A DNA stretch of 42,557 nucleotides from Lyngbya confervoides BDU141951 (GTDB lineage Bacteria > Cyanobacteriota > Cyanobacteriia > Thermosynechococcales > Thermosynechococcaceae): positions 1 to 42,557 of the forward strand of contig NZ_JTHE03000054.1 of the NCBI RefSeq assembly GCF_000817775.3, read 5' to 3'. Under the pieces are notes generated by a model. It saw only the letters and a list, made by a program, of their open reading frames with translations, ran no database searches and had not been told where the DNA came from. Every line of letters starts with the position of its first letter. Within the stretch, counting starts at the first letter, position 1. Below are positions 27,250 through 34,970 of the stretch, in pieces. The position numbers and the translations under genes were made by a program.

Positions 27250-28548
27250 TTGCTGACGAGTACTTTTAACACAACAAAGTCAGAAGAAATCTTTACCGCT
27301 GCCCAACAGCTCATGCCGGGGGGCGTGAGTTCTCCTGTCCGAGCCTTTAAATCGGTCGGTGGACAACCCATTGTTTTTGACCGGGTCAAGGGTGCTTACC
27401 TCTGGGATGTTGACGATAACCAATACATCGACTACGTCGGCACCTGGGGACCTGCCATTTGCGGACATGCCCATCCTGAGGTGCTAGAGGCCCTGAAGCA
27501 AGCCCTCGGGAAAGGAACCAGCTTTGGTGCCCCCTGTTTGCTAGAAAATATTCTGGCTGAGATGGTGATTGATGCGGTGCCGAGCGTGGAAATGGTGCGC
27601 TTTGTTAACTCAGGCACCGAAGCCTGTATGGCGGTGCTCCGTCTCATGCGAGCCTTTACCCAGCGGGAAAAGGTCATTAAGTTTGAGGGATGCTACCACG
27701 GCCATGCGGACATGTTCCTGGTAAAAGCAGGGTCCGGTGTCGCCACCTTGGGGCTTCCCGATTCGCCAGGGGTTCCTAAATCCGTTACGGCCAGTACCTT
27801 AACCGCTCCCTACAATGACCTGCAGGCGGTTCAGGCCCTCTTCGAAAACAATCCCGATCAAATTGCAGGGGTCATTTTAGAGCCCGTTGTCGGGAACGCC
27901 GGGTTTATTCCACCCGATGCAGGCTTCCTGGCCGGCCTCAGAGAAATCACCCGCGAGCATGGAGCCCTACTGGTTTTTGACGAGGTGATGACGGGCTTTC
28001 GAATTTCCTACGGGGGAGCCCAGGAGAAATTTGGCATCACCCCGGATTTGACAACAATGGGGAAGGTCATTGGCGGTGGACTTCCTGTGGGGGCCTATGG
28101 CGGGCGCAAGGACATTATGAGCATGGTGGCTCCAGCCGGTCCAATGTATCAAGCGGGAACGCTCTCGGGCAATCCGTTGGCAATGACAGCGGGAATTAAA
28201 ACCTTAGAGCTGCTGCGTCGCCCCGGCACTTACGAAAAGCTGGCCACCATTACCAAAACGCTGATTGATGGCCTGCTCACCATTGCCAAGGACAAGGGGC
28301 ATGAGGTTTGCGGCGGTAGCATCAGCGGCATGTTTGGCCTGTTCTTTACGGCGGGACCGGTGCACAATTACGAAGATGCCAAGACCTCGGATTTGAGTAA
28401 ATTTGCCAAGTTTCATCGGGGGATGCTGGAGCGCGGCGTTTATCTAGCCCCTTCTCAGTTTGAGGCCGGGTTTACCTCCTTAGCCCATACGGATGAAGAT
28501 ATTGCCCAAACTCTGAGCGCGGCGGAGGAGGTTTTGGGCAGCATCTAG
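27250..28548 (+). CDS. hemL: Glutamate-1-semialdehyde 2,1-aminomutase
   Basis: A 432-aa PLP enzyme making 5-aminolevulinate, the first committed step to chlorophyll, haem and bilins. Motifs: the N-terminal [23 protein letters not shown], the active-site loop [18 protein letters not shown], and the PLP lysine K272 in [15 protein letters not shown]. The start is assigned to TTG 27250: AAGGAG ends six bases before it and the product then has the family's normal N-terminus and length. The open frame extends further upstream but overlaps the methyltransferase gene. Confidence 0.96.
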   Translation: MLTSTFNTTKSEEIFTAAQQLMPGGVSSPVRAFKSVGGQPIVFDRVKGAYLWDVDDNQYIDYVGTWGPAICGHAHPEVLEALKQALGKGTSFGAPCLLENILAEMVIDAVPSVEMVRFVNSGTEACMAVLRLMRAFTQREKVIKFEGCYHGHADMFLVKAGSGVATLGLPDSPGVPKSVTASTLTAPYNDLQAVQALFENNPDQIAGVILEPVVGNAGFIPPDAGFLAGLREITREHGALLVFDEVMTGFRISYGGAQEKFGITPDLTTMGKVIGGGLPVGAYGGRKDIMSMVAPAGPMYQAGTLSGNPLAMTAGIKTLELLRRPGTYEKLATITKTLIDGLLTIAKDKGHEVCGGSISGMFGLFFTAGPVHNYEDAKTSDLSKFAKFHRGMLERGVYLAPSQFEAGFTSLAHTDEDIAQTLSAAEEVLGSI

Positions 28549-28827
28549 TGGCTGACTCTTGGCCTGGGGTTGCATCTCCGCGAGGGGCTTCGGCGGATAT
28601 CTCCGGACTCTACCCCAGCGGGTGGAGGGGGGTAGGTTGAATATGCCCTTAGTCCTGCGGAAACGGTGGGGGATAGTTTGCCTGCTGCTGAATTACCTTG
28701 GCCACCAGCCCCGTCCAGCCGGCCTTCGGCCATCCCGTTTTGATGCAATGAATCGTTCTTGCGAGATCAACACTGACACATGATTGAGCGGTAATTGTCA
28801 TTAGCTGTATCCACCGATCAGGCGAGG
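28549..28827. other. Intergenic region downstream of hemL
   Basis: No gene was recognised. A 7-bp perfect inverted repeat CTACCCC (28610-28616) and GGGGTAG (28629-28635) could end the hemL transcript but lacks a T tract. GGCCTTCGGCC near 28722 is another small hairpin. The right part merges into the IS605-like right end. Confidence 0.4.
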
Positions 28828-28954
28828 GTGTCGCGACAGTCGGTCGACAAGCCTCTGTCGCGACACGTCTAACCCCTTGACATTTGATATTAGCTCTGAC
28901 AGCAACTGCAATGAAGGAAGAATCCCCGTCCTTCTTACGGCGGGGAGTTGTCAA
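28828..28954 (+). mobile_element. Orphan IS200/IS605-type right end with omega-RNA-like hairpins
   Basis: Perfect 12-nt inverted arms GTGTCGCGACAG (28828-28839) and CTGTCGCGACAC (28855-28866) enclose a 15-nt loop. After about 55 nt comes a second hairpin, CCCCG...CGGGG (28923-28945), then AGTTGTCAA (28946-28954). This hairpin plus ending is what I recall from the right ends of cyanobacterial IS605 tnpB elements, where the TnpB guide RNA scaffold lies. No tnpA or tnpB reading frame remains upstream. The boundaries and the identification are inferred from memory. Confidence 0.4.
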
Positions 28955-28973
28955 AATTACAGAGCAATGGGCC

Positions 28974-31748
28974 TTAGGACCTCCAACGCTGATTCCATTT
29001 ACTGATCTCAACTCCCCAGAAGACGATGCTGCTCAGCCCAAAACAGAGCAACAGCTCCTGCCCAGTGAGAGGCGTGGTGCTGAAAATCGCCTGTAAAAAG
29101 GGGACATAAATCACGGCGATCTGGAGCAAGAGAGTGAGGACGATGGAAGCCAGGAGTAGTGGATTTGACCGGCAATCCAGGGAGAAAAAGGACGCTCGCT
29201 GAGATCGCAGCGCCAGGGCATTCCCGAGTTGAGAGAGGGTTAAAACGGTGAACAGGAGGGTTTGCCAACTCTGCTGATCCTGGTGCCAGAAGCCATAGCC
29301 CGCCCCCAGCGAAACGCCTCCCATCAGCAGTCCAATCCACAAAATACTGACTCCTAACCCTGGACTTAGAAAAGGCTCGGTGGCGGCGAGGGGGGGACGC
29401 CGCATAATCTCGGGTTCTGGAGGTTCCAATCCCAAGGCCAGCGCCGGTAAACCGTCGGTCATCAGGTTGATCCACAGAATTTGTAAGGGCAACAGCGGCA
29501 GGGGCATCCCCAGCAGCGGGGCCAGTAACATCACCCAAATCTCGCCCGCATTGCTGCTGAGCAGATACTGCATAAACTTGCGCAGGTTATCGTAGATCAC
29601 CCGTCCCTCCTGGACGGCAATCACGATGGTGGCGAAGTTGTCGTTCAGTAAGGCCATATCCGCTGCCTCTTTGGCCACATCGGTTCCCATGATTCCCATC
29701 GCGATGCCAATATTGGCCTGCTTGAGGGCAGGGGCATCATTGATGCCATCTCCGGTCATCGCCACAATTTGTCCCTGTTGCTGCAGGGCATCCACAATTT
29801 TGAGTTTGTCCTCAGGGGTCACCCGCGCATAGACAGACACCTGACCAACCTGGGTCGAGAGGTCCTGAGGAGAGATCTGGGCCAGGTCTACGCCAGTCAG
29901 AATAGGGCCATCCACCGAGAGGCCCAGGGATCTGGCAATGTGCAGAGCCGTGAGGGGATGGTCGCCGGTGATCATGACCGGGCGAATCCCCGCCTCCCGA
30001 CAGGTTTGAATAGCCCTGGGTACTTCTGGCCGAATCGGGTCCCGCAGTCCCACCAAGCCCAGATAAACCAGGTCCTGTTCCGCCTCCGCCGAGAGGAAGT
30101 CGGTTGACACCCATTGAAATGCGATGGCCAGCACCCGCGCCCCACTCTGAGCCATTGCGTTTTGCCGTTGCACAATGCCATGGCGTCTATCCGCCGTGAG
30201 GGGGCAGATCTCTCCCTCCAGCAAAATTTGACTGCAAATGGGCAGCAGACTCTCTAGGGCGCCCTTCGTCAAGGCGATCGCCTGAGCCTCTGCCTCAGAT
30301 GCTTGGGGGAAGGGCGCTTGGATCATCGGGTCGAGGGGATAGCGATGCAGGGTGGTCATGCGTCGACGCTGGGCATCAAACGGAATTTGGTCAAGCCTGG
30401 GCCATGCGGCATCCAACTGGGGCTTCCACAGTCCAAACTGGGCCGCAGCCTGCACCAGAGCCACTTCCGTGGGATCGCCGCTCACGGGATCCGTGCCGGA
30501 AGTTGCTGAGCAGAGGACGTCGTTACAGAGGACCCCGGCCAGCAGCAACAGCTCAAGTTCCGGCTGTTGCTCTCTTAACATGGACGCAGAGGGAACAGCC
30601 GATGGCTGGCCCCGGGAGAGAGTTGCCGCCTCCGGCCAACCAAGGTGTTGACCGGCGACCTCCAAGTCCGTCACGCGCATGCGATTTTCCGTTAAGGTTC
30701 CGGTTTTATCGGTGCAAATTGTGGTGACGGTGCCGAGGGTTTCAACGGCGGTTAGTTTTCGAATTAACACCTGATGCGATAGCAATCGCTGAGATCCTAG
30801 GGCCAATGCAATGGTGAGGACGGCGGGAAGGCCTTCGGGAATCGCGGCGACTGCAATACTAATCCCTGTGAGAAAAAGCAACGCCAGGTCTTCATTGCGT
30901 AACATCCCCAGGCCCACAATCACTGCGACTAAGGCCAGGGATCCTAGGACCAAGGCTTGACCCAGCTGGGCCAGCTGTTGTTGCAATGGAGTGGGCTCAG
31001 AATGAATGCTTTGGAGGAGGCCAGAAATTTGACCCAGCTGGGTCTGCATACCGGTGGCGATGACCACGCCCTCCCCACTGCCGTAGAGAACAATGGTGCC
31101 GCTATAGGCAAGGTTATGGCGATCGCCCAGGGGCAGGTCAGGCCTATCCAGTTTGCGAGGATGTTTATGCACGGGCTCTGCCTCTCCAGTCAAGGCCGCC
31201 TCTTGCAGCTGCAGATGAGTGACCCAGAGTAAGCGCAGGTCTGCTGGGACGAATTGCCCCGATTCCAAGTGGACAATATCGCCTTGCACTAACTCCGAAG
31301 CGGGTCGTTCTTGCCATTGATGGTCTCGCCGCACAGTGACTACAGGCGTCACCAACTCGCGGAGGGCGGCCATTGCTTTTTCAGAACGGTAGTCTTGACT
31401 CACGCCCAGGGCTGTATTGAGAACCACGATCAGGAGAATGGCTACGGCTTCTTGAAAATCTCCCAGCGCTAGGGAGACTAGCACCGCACCTAACAGGAGT
31501 AGCACCAGGGGGGCCATGATCTGCTGGAGAATAAGGCGCCAGACCTGCGGTGGCTGAGTTCTCAGCAATTGATTACTGCCCTGCTGAGAGAGCCGCATCT
31601 GGGCTTCCGCGTCACTCAGACCCTGGGGCGAACTGCCCAGATGCTTCAAAATGACATCGGCTTCTAATTGGTGCCAGGGTTGATCTGGAGGAGAATTTCG
31701 CAAAAATCTGAGCTCGTGGATGGGAGGACGGATTGAATAGCTGTCCAA
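28974..31748 (-). CDS. pacL: Cation-transporting P-type ATPase (PacL/SERCA-like Ca2+ ATPase)
   Basis: A 924-aa P2A-type ATPase. Features in order: N-terminal cation ATPase domain (WHQLEADVILKHLG), actuator motif TGEA (187-190), membrane helix with PEGL (304-307) as in Ca2+ pumps, phosphorylation site DKTGT (D347-T351), hinge TGDGINDAPALK, and a C-terminal six-helix segment with NLMTDGLPALALG. It should export Ca2+ (or another divalent cation) from the cytosol. The start is a TTG at 31748; there is no nearby in-frame ATG before conserved sequence. Assignment to Ca2+ rather than Na+/K+ rests on the PEGL helix and overall resemblance. Confidence 0.92.
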   Translation of the reverse strand: MDSYSIRPPIHELRFLRNSPPDQPWHQLEADVILKHLGSSPQGLSDAEAQMRLSQQGSNQLLRTQPPQVWRLILQQIMAPLVLLLLGAVLVSLALGDFQEAVAILLIVVLNTALGVSQDYRSEKAMAALRELVTPVVTVRRDHQWQERPASELVQGDIVHLESGQFVPADLRLLWVTHLQLQEAALTGEAEPVHKHPRKLDRPDLPLGDRHNLAYSGTIVLYGSGEGVVIATGMQTQLGQISGLLQSIHSEPTPLQQQLAQLGQALVLGSLALVAVIVGLGMLRNEDLALLFLTGISIAVAAIPEGLPAVLTIALALGSQRLLSHQVLIRKLTAVETLGTVTTICTDKTGTLTENRMRVTDLEVAGQHLGWPEAATLSRGQPSAVPSASMLREQQPELELLLLAGVLCNDVLCSATSGTDPVSGDPTEVALVQAAAQFGLWKPQLDAAWPRLDQIPFDAQRRRMTTLHRYPLDPMIQAPFPQASEAEAQAIALTKGALESLLPICSQILLEGEICPLTADRRHGIVQRQNAMAQSGARVLAIAFQWVSTDFLSAEAEQDLVYLGLVGLRDPIRPEVPRAIQTCREAGIRPVMITGDHPLTALHIARSLGLSVDGPILTGVDLAQISPQDLSTQVGQVSVYARVTPEDKLKIVDALQQQGQIVAMTGDGINDAPALKQANIGIAMGIMGTDVAKEAADMALLNDNFATIVIAVQEGRVIYDNLRKFMQYLLSSNAGEIWVMLLAPLLGMPLPLLPLQILWINLMTDGLPALALGLEPPEPEIMRRPPLAATEPFLSPGLGVSILWIGLLMGGVSLGAGYGFWHQDQQSWQTLLFTVLTLSQLGNALALRSQRASFFSLDCRSNPLLLASIVLTLLLQIAVIYVPFLQAIFSTTPLTGQELLLCFGLSSIVFWGVEISKWNQRWRS

Positions 31749-31764
31749 GCAATTTTTGTTCCTG

Positions 31765-32625
31765 CTAAAGATAGTGCTGGAGTGTTGTCTGGATTTCGCT
31801 CTTGAGAAGATCGCGAATTTCAGGCGGGCTGATGATTTGGCAGTCTGGTCCGTAGCGCAGGACTTCGCGGATTAGCCAAAAGGGGTTCACGACCTTACGA
31901 GTGACAATGCGTTGTTGTGAGACGCCCTTCTGGGGATCGCTTGCAAGAATTTCATTCCTGATATCTTCTGCTTTGGACTCGTAGGCGGCGACCATGTCAT
32001 TGGTAAACCGAAGCTGAACCAGAATGCTATCAAAGGAGCCTCGCCATTCACCTGTCGCTTCCAGGATACCTTGAATCCGATCGAGCCGAAGACAGCGATT
32101 GTGCTTGAGTTCTGGCAGGTCGAGATTGTCTTCGGTTTCGTCGCACCAGATCTGGAGATAATCCCGTTTCTCATGGAACTGAACTTCGGCGTAGCGAACC
32201 GTGAATTCTAGGATCTTGCCTTGCGAATTGGCATAGAGGACTCGAAATGGTTGCTGGCGATCGCGGTATTGATCCACTTGTATGCGCCACCCGTCCAGGG
32301 GATGACTGGCGGTTTTGATTAGCTCTTGACGCAGCGGGGCTTCAAGGTGAGCGTAATTCAACAAAAGTGTAATTACACTTTTTGCGAGGGTTGGCTGTCC
32401 TGAATCGATTAATGCCCTAATGGCTTGTTGCAGGGCTTCAATCTCTTCGCGGCTAAAGCTAAAATAAGGACCAACATATAGGCTTGAATCAGCGATCGCG
32501 CTGACTAAACCCGAAGGACTGGGTCTTTCCCCCCATTTTATTCCGAGACGGGCAGCGATCGCGTCTAACTTGTTTTTGGTTCCCGGTGGCACCGAGAGCG
32601 TTAGGGTTTCTTTCTTTCGTGGCAT
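31765..32625 (-). CDS. WYL-domain transcriptional regulator linked to CRISPR-Cas
   Basis: A 286-aa protein. The N-terminus (MPRKKETLTLSVPPGTKNKLDAIAARLGIKW, then SPSGLVSAIAD) looks like a short ribbon-helix-helix or helix DNA-binding segment. The middle (about 112-160) has the WYL pattern: PFRVLYANSQGKILEFTVRYAEVQFHEKRDYLQIWCDE. The C-terminus is a WCX-like extension. Such proteins border many cyanobacterial CRISPR-Cas loci, for example next to type I-D in Synechocystis, where they act as repressors or ligand-responsive regulators. It reads away from the cas genes across a 185-bp AT-rich region and lies 16 nt upstream of the ATPase start, so it may be cotranscribed with it. Confidence 0.8.
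   Translation of the reverse strand: MPRKKETLTLSVPPGTKNKLDAIAARLGIKWGERPSPSGLVSAIADSSLYVGPYFSFSREEIEALQQAIRALIDSGQPTLAKSVITLLLNYAHLEAPLRQELIKTASHPLDGWRIQVDQYRDRQQPFRVLYANSQGKILEFTVRYAEVQFHEKRDYLQIWCDETEDNLDLPELKHNRCLRLDRIQGILEATGEWRGSFDSILVQLRFTNDMVAAYESKAEDIRNEILASDPQKGVSQQRIVTRKVVNPFWLIREVLRYGPDCQIISPPEIRDLLKSEIQTTLQHYL
32363..32382. promoter_or_regulatory. Perfect 20-nt palindrome in the WYL regulator gene
   Basis: AAAAGTGTAATTACACTTTT is perfectly self-complementary. It lies inside the coding region of the WYL gene. Its right half, AATTACACTTTT, recurs exactly in the intergenic control region (32689-32700). It could be an operator; coincidence is possible. Confidence 0.4.
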
Positions 32626-32810
32626 TTAATAAAAACTCAAGATTTTATATTTGCACTTTCTCTAATTCTGATCTAAATTGATTTTATCAATTACACTTTT
32701 GTTCTTCGATGAATTTAAATTTATTTTTTGATGATCGAGAGGTGAACTCTTTGCGAGTGCCTCGCATGGAGAACGTAACGGCGTGTCCTTGCTGAGTTGT
32801 GTGTTCTTGA
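32626..32810. promoter_or_regulatory. AT-rich control region between WYL regulator and the island
   Basis: 185 bp, clearly more AT-rich than the flanks. It includes AATTGAT-TTT-ATCAATT, a perfect inverted repeat (32676-32692), overlapping AATTACACTTTT (32689-32700), the same half-site as in the palindrome at 32363-32382. A weak -35/-10 pair (TTGTTC at 32699 and TATTTT at 32722) could serve the rightward genes; TTGATA on the minus strand over the inverted repeat could be a -35 for the WYL gene. Binding by the WYL regulator is inferred. Confidence 0.45.
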
Positions 32811-33131
32811 ATGGCTAACAAACCCTTGCGCAGGCAAAGTTATATTTTCTTGAATCTACAAATCTGGCAGCCGGATAATCCCTGGGTCAGTGCGATTGAC
32901 CAGCGATTGAAAAAGCAGGCGATGGTCTGCTACGTGCTGTGCAAGCCAGTGCGAGAGGTGCAGCTACGGCTGCAGCTCCCCATGCACTTCCAGATTTACC
33001 CCATCAGCGATGCGAATAGCGTCCATGATGCCAACGCGCCCTACTCTGTGGCGTTTGGTCAGTCAGCGTTGCTGATTGACACCCTGGCCCACCGATTCAG
33101 GCGCGAAGGAGGCGAGATATGGGTTGTGTAA
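32811..33131 (+). CDS. Hypothetical protein, first gene of the island
   Basis: A 106-aa protein of no recognised family: MANKPLRRQSYIFLNLQIWQ, then QRLKKQAMVCYVLCKPVREVQLRLQLP, and an RRE-rich tail ending GEIWVV. Its stop is only six bases before the first REP element (33138), so its 3' end may have been reshaped by the REPIN insertion. No ribosome site is obvious at ATG 32811. It lies between the WYL regulator and the RAYT and could be a cas-linked accessory gene or a truncated relic. Confidence 0.45.
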   Translation: MANKPLRRQSYIFLNLQIWQPDNPWVSAIDQRLKKQAMVCYVLCKPVREVQLRLQLPMHFQIYPISDANSVHDANAPYSVAFGQSALLIDTLAHRFRREGGEIWVV

Positions 33132-33137
33132 TCATGG

Positions 33138-33161
33138 GTAGGGGCGGGGTTTCCCCGCCCA
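33138..33161. repeat. REP element 1 of a REPIN
   Basis: A 24-nt element starting GTAGGGGCGGGG and ending CCCCGCCCA, itself a hairpin (GGGGCGGGG / CCCCGCCC around TTT). It faces REP element 2 in inverted orientation 43 nt away. Confidence 0.8.
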
Positions 33162-33204
33162 GGGCAAAATGTAGAAACATACCAGCTGTTTGGCAATCCT
33201 GCAT

Positions 33205-33228
33205 TGGGCGAGGAGACCTCGCCCCTAC
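33205..33228. repeat. REP element 2 of a REPIN
   Basis: A 24-nt element starting TGGGCGAGG and ending CTCGCCCCTAC. Its reverse complement matches REP element 1 at 21 of 24 positions. The pair with its 43-nt spacer forms a REPIN directly upstream of the RAYT gene. Confidence 0.8.
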
Positions 33229-33232
33229 GGCG

Positions 33233-33745
33233 ATGAAATACAATCCTGCGATTGACCATCGGCGATCGACCTGCTTGAAAGACTACGACTATAGCCAAGC
33301 AGGTGCCTATTTTGTCACGATCTGCACCCAAGGGAGAGAATGTTTGCTTGGTGAGGTTATAGATGCCTCAATTTCTTTGAGCCAGTATGGGATTGTTGTA
33401 GAGCAGATCTGGCACCAAATTCCGCAACACTTTTCCTCTGTAGCTCTAGATGCGGCAGTCATTATGCCCAACCACTTCCATGGCATCATTGTGATTTCTG
33501 AAGAGAGTTTTCTCGTTCAACAAGAATCCCAAGATTTAGCGCCTAACAAAAATTCTAAGAAGCCAACGTTAGGTCAAATTGTTGCTTACTTTAAATATCA
33601 ATCGACCAAGCTAATTAACGTAGCGCGTGATTTGAGCGGAGTTAAATTTTGGCAGCGCAATTATTACGAACACATTATCCGTAGCGAAGCATCCCTTGCA
33701 CAATTACGCATATACATTGAGCAGAATTCCCGCATAACCAGTTAG
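33233..33745 (+). CDS. REP-associated tyrosine transposase (RAYT)
   Basis: A 170-aa Y1 HUH-family protein. The HUH motif is HFH (81-83) in IMPNHFHGIIV, and the tyrosine is Y144 or Y145 in RNYYEHIIR, a classic RAYT ending. RAYTs are single-copy, domesticated IS200-like enzymes thought to mobilise the REP elements that flank them. The start is ATG 33233, five bases after REP element 2; a frame open to 33119 would translate through both REP hairpins and is rejected. It sits inside the cas-associated island, 17 nt before the antitoxin gene. Confidence 0.88.
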   Translation: MKYNPAIDHRRSTCLKDYDYSQAGAYFVTICTQGRECLLGEVIDASISLSQYGIVVEQIWHQIPQHFSSVALDAAVIMPNHFHGIIVISEESFLVQQESQDLAPNKNSKKPTLGQIVAYFKYQSTKLINVARDLSGVKFWQRNYYEHIIRSEASLAQLRIYIEQNSRITS

Positions 33746-33762
33746 TAGAGGAGTCACTAGCC

Positions 33763-34014
33763 ATGAATGACCAAAAACTTCTGAGCCGTGTTACGACTAA
33801 TCCTCAGATTTTCAACGGCAAGCCCATTATTCGAGGGCATCGCCTGGCAGTCGAGCATGTCCTAGGCATGTTGGCGGCAGGCGATACCATTGAAACTCTG
33901 CTAGAAGGCTACCCCTGGCTAGAGCGGGAGGATGTATTGGCCTGCCTTGCCTACGCCTATCGCCTGGTTGCCCATGAGCGGGTGGAGCCGCTGCTTGTGG
34001 AGACTCAGCAGTGA
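33763..34014 (+). CDS. DUF433 antitoxin
   Basis: An 83-aa DUF433-family protein: NPQIFNGKPIIRGHRLAVEHVLGMLAAGDTIETLLEGYPWLEREDVLACLAYAYR is the family's full helical pattern (VapB45-like). It should neutralise the PIN-like protein encoded next and repress the pair. GAGGAG is nine bases before ATG 33763. Its stop overlaps the toxin GTG by 4 nt, indicating translational coupling. Confidence 0.9.
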   Translation: MNDQKLLSRVTTNPQIFNGKPIIRGHRLAVEHVLGMLAAGDTIETLLEGYPWLEREDVLACLAYAYRLVAHERVEPLLVETQQ

Positions 34015-34367
34015 AAATCCTTTTGGATACCTGCGTGTGGGGTGGGGTCAGATCTGCCCTGGAGGCCGCTAGTCACGATGTGATTTGGTCTGGCGAATGG
34101 GACACAGACCCCGGTGATGAAGAGATTCTATCAATAGCTTACCGGGATGGCCGCATTCTCATTACGCTCGACAAGGACTTCGGTGAATTAGCCATTGTCA
34201 AAGGGACTCGCCATTGCGGCATTGTGCGGTTAGTTAATCTCAGCGGTCGGCAACAGGGAGCCGTTTGTCTGCGGGTACTGGAGCTTTATGGCAGTGAACT
34301 AACGGCAGGTGCTATCGTGACCGCTGAGCTAAATCGAGTCCGAATTCGCCCTTTCAGTGAGAGTTAG
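34011..34367 (+). CDS. DUF5615 PIN-like toxin
   Basis: A 118-aa DUF5615 (Mut7-C/PIN-like) protein. Acidic residues of a PIN-type site are seen in ILLDTC (D6), DPGDEEIL and LITLDKDFG. These proteins are the toxins of DUF433 partners and are presumed RNases. The start GTG 34011 overlaps the antitoxin stop (GTGA). A toxin-antitoxin pair embedded beside cas genes can make loss of the island harmful. Confidence 0.88.
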   Translation: MKILLDTCVWGGVRSALEAASHDVIWSGEWDTDPGDEEILSIAYRDGRILITLDKDFGELAIVKGTRHCGIVRLVNLSGRQQGAVCLRVLELYGSELTAGAIVTAELNRVRIRPFSES

Positions 34368-34373
34368 AGGGTT

Positions 34374-34934
34374 ATGATCGTCCAAATTCTGCGAAAGAAA
34401 TTCACGGTGGGGCAGTACCACCAGATGATCGAGTCCGGTATTCTGACCGATCACGATCGCGTTGAGCTACTTCAGGGAGAAATTATCGAAATGTCGCCCA
34501 TTGGCATGCAACATGCCGCCTGTGTAGATCGCTTAACCGAGCTACTGGTCGGAACATTCCGGGGAAAGGCGATCGTGCGAGTGCAAAATCCCATTCAGTT
34601 GAGCACTCGCTCAGAGCCACAACCTGACTTTGCCATTCTGCAGCGGCGGTCTGACTTCTATGCCAACGGTCATCCTCAACCCAGCGATGTCTTTGCGCTG
34701 GTTGAAGTATCAGACACCACCATTGAGTTTGACCGCACGGTAAAAGTCCCTATCTATGCCAAAGACAACATCGCTGAAGTCTGGATTGTGGATCTCAACG
34801 CTGAGGCAGTGCAGATTTATCGAGAACCCAGTGAAGCAGGCTACCAGCAGCTACAGACCTTTCGCCGAGGGCAGGCGATCGCATTTCAGGCATTTACCGA
34901 CGTTCAATTTACGGTTGATCAACTACTGGGCTGA
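34374..34934 (+). CDS. Uma2 family endonuclease (DUF820)
   Basis: A 186-aa Uma2 protein of the PD-(D/E)xK restriction-like fold. The likely catalytic set is D85 in PQPDFAIL, E111 in ALVEVSD and K124 in DRTVKVPIY. Uma2 proteins are very numerous in cyanobacteria; their role is unknown. The gene starts 6 nt after the toxin stop and ends 36 nt before cas10d, so all are probably in one transcript. Confidence 0.9.
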   Translation: MIVQILRKKFTVGQYHQMIESGILTDHDRVELLQGEIIEMSPIGMQHAACVDRLTELLVGTFRGKAIVRVQNPIQLSTRSEPQPDFAILQRRSDFYANGHPQPSDVFALVEVSDTTIEFDRTVKVPIYAKDNIAEVWIVDLNAEAVQIYREPSEAGYQQLQTFRRGQAIAFQAFTDVQFTVDQLLG

Positions 34935-34970
34935 CAACCAATTTGATAAATTTTCTGGAAGTGTAGTTTG

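Noticed and set aside
28649-29011. Minus-strand 120-aa frame across the IS605-like right end
   Set aside because: It reads through both hairpins and into the ATPase gene; such frames are common artefacts of IS605 ends.
33119-33232. Upstream extension of the RAYT frame
   Set aside because: It would translate both REP hairpins; homologous proteins start near MKYNP, at 33233.
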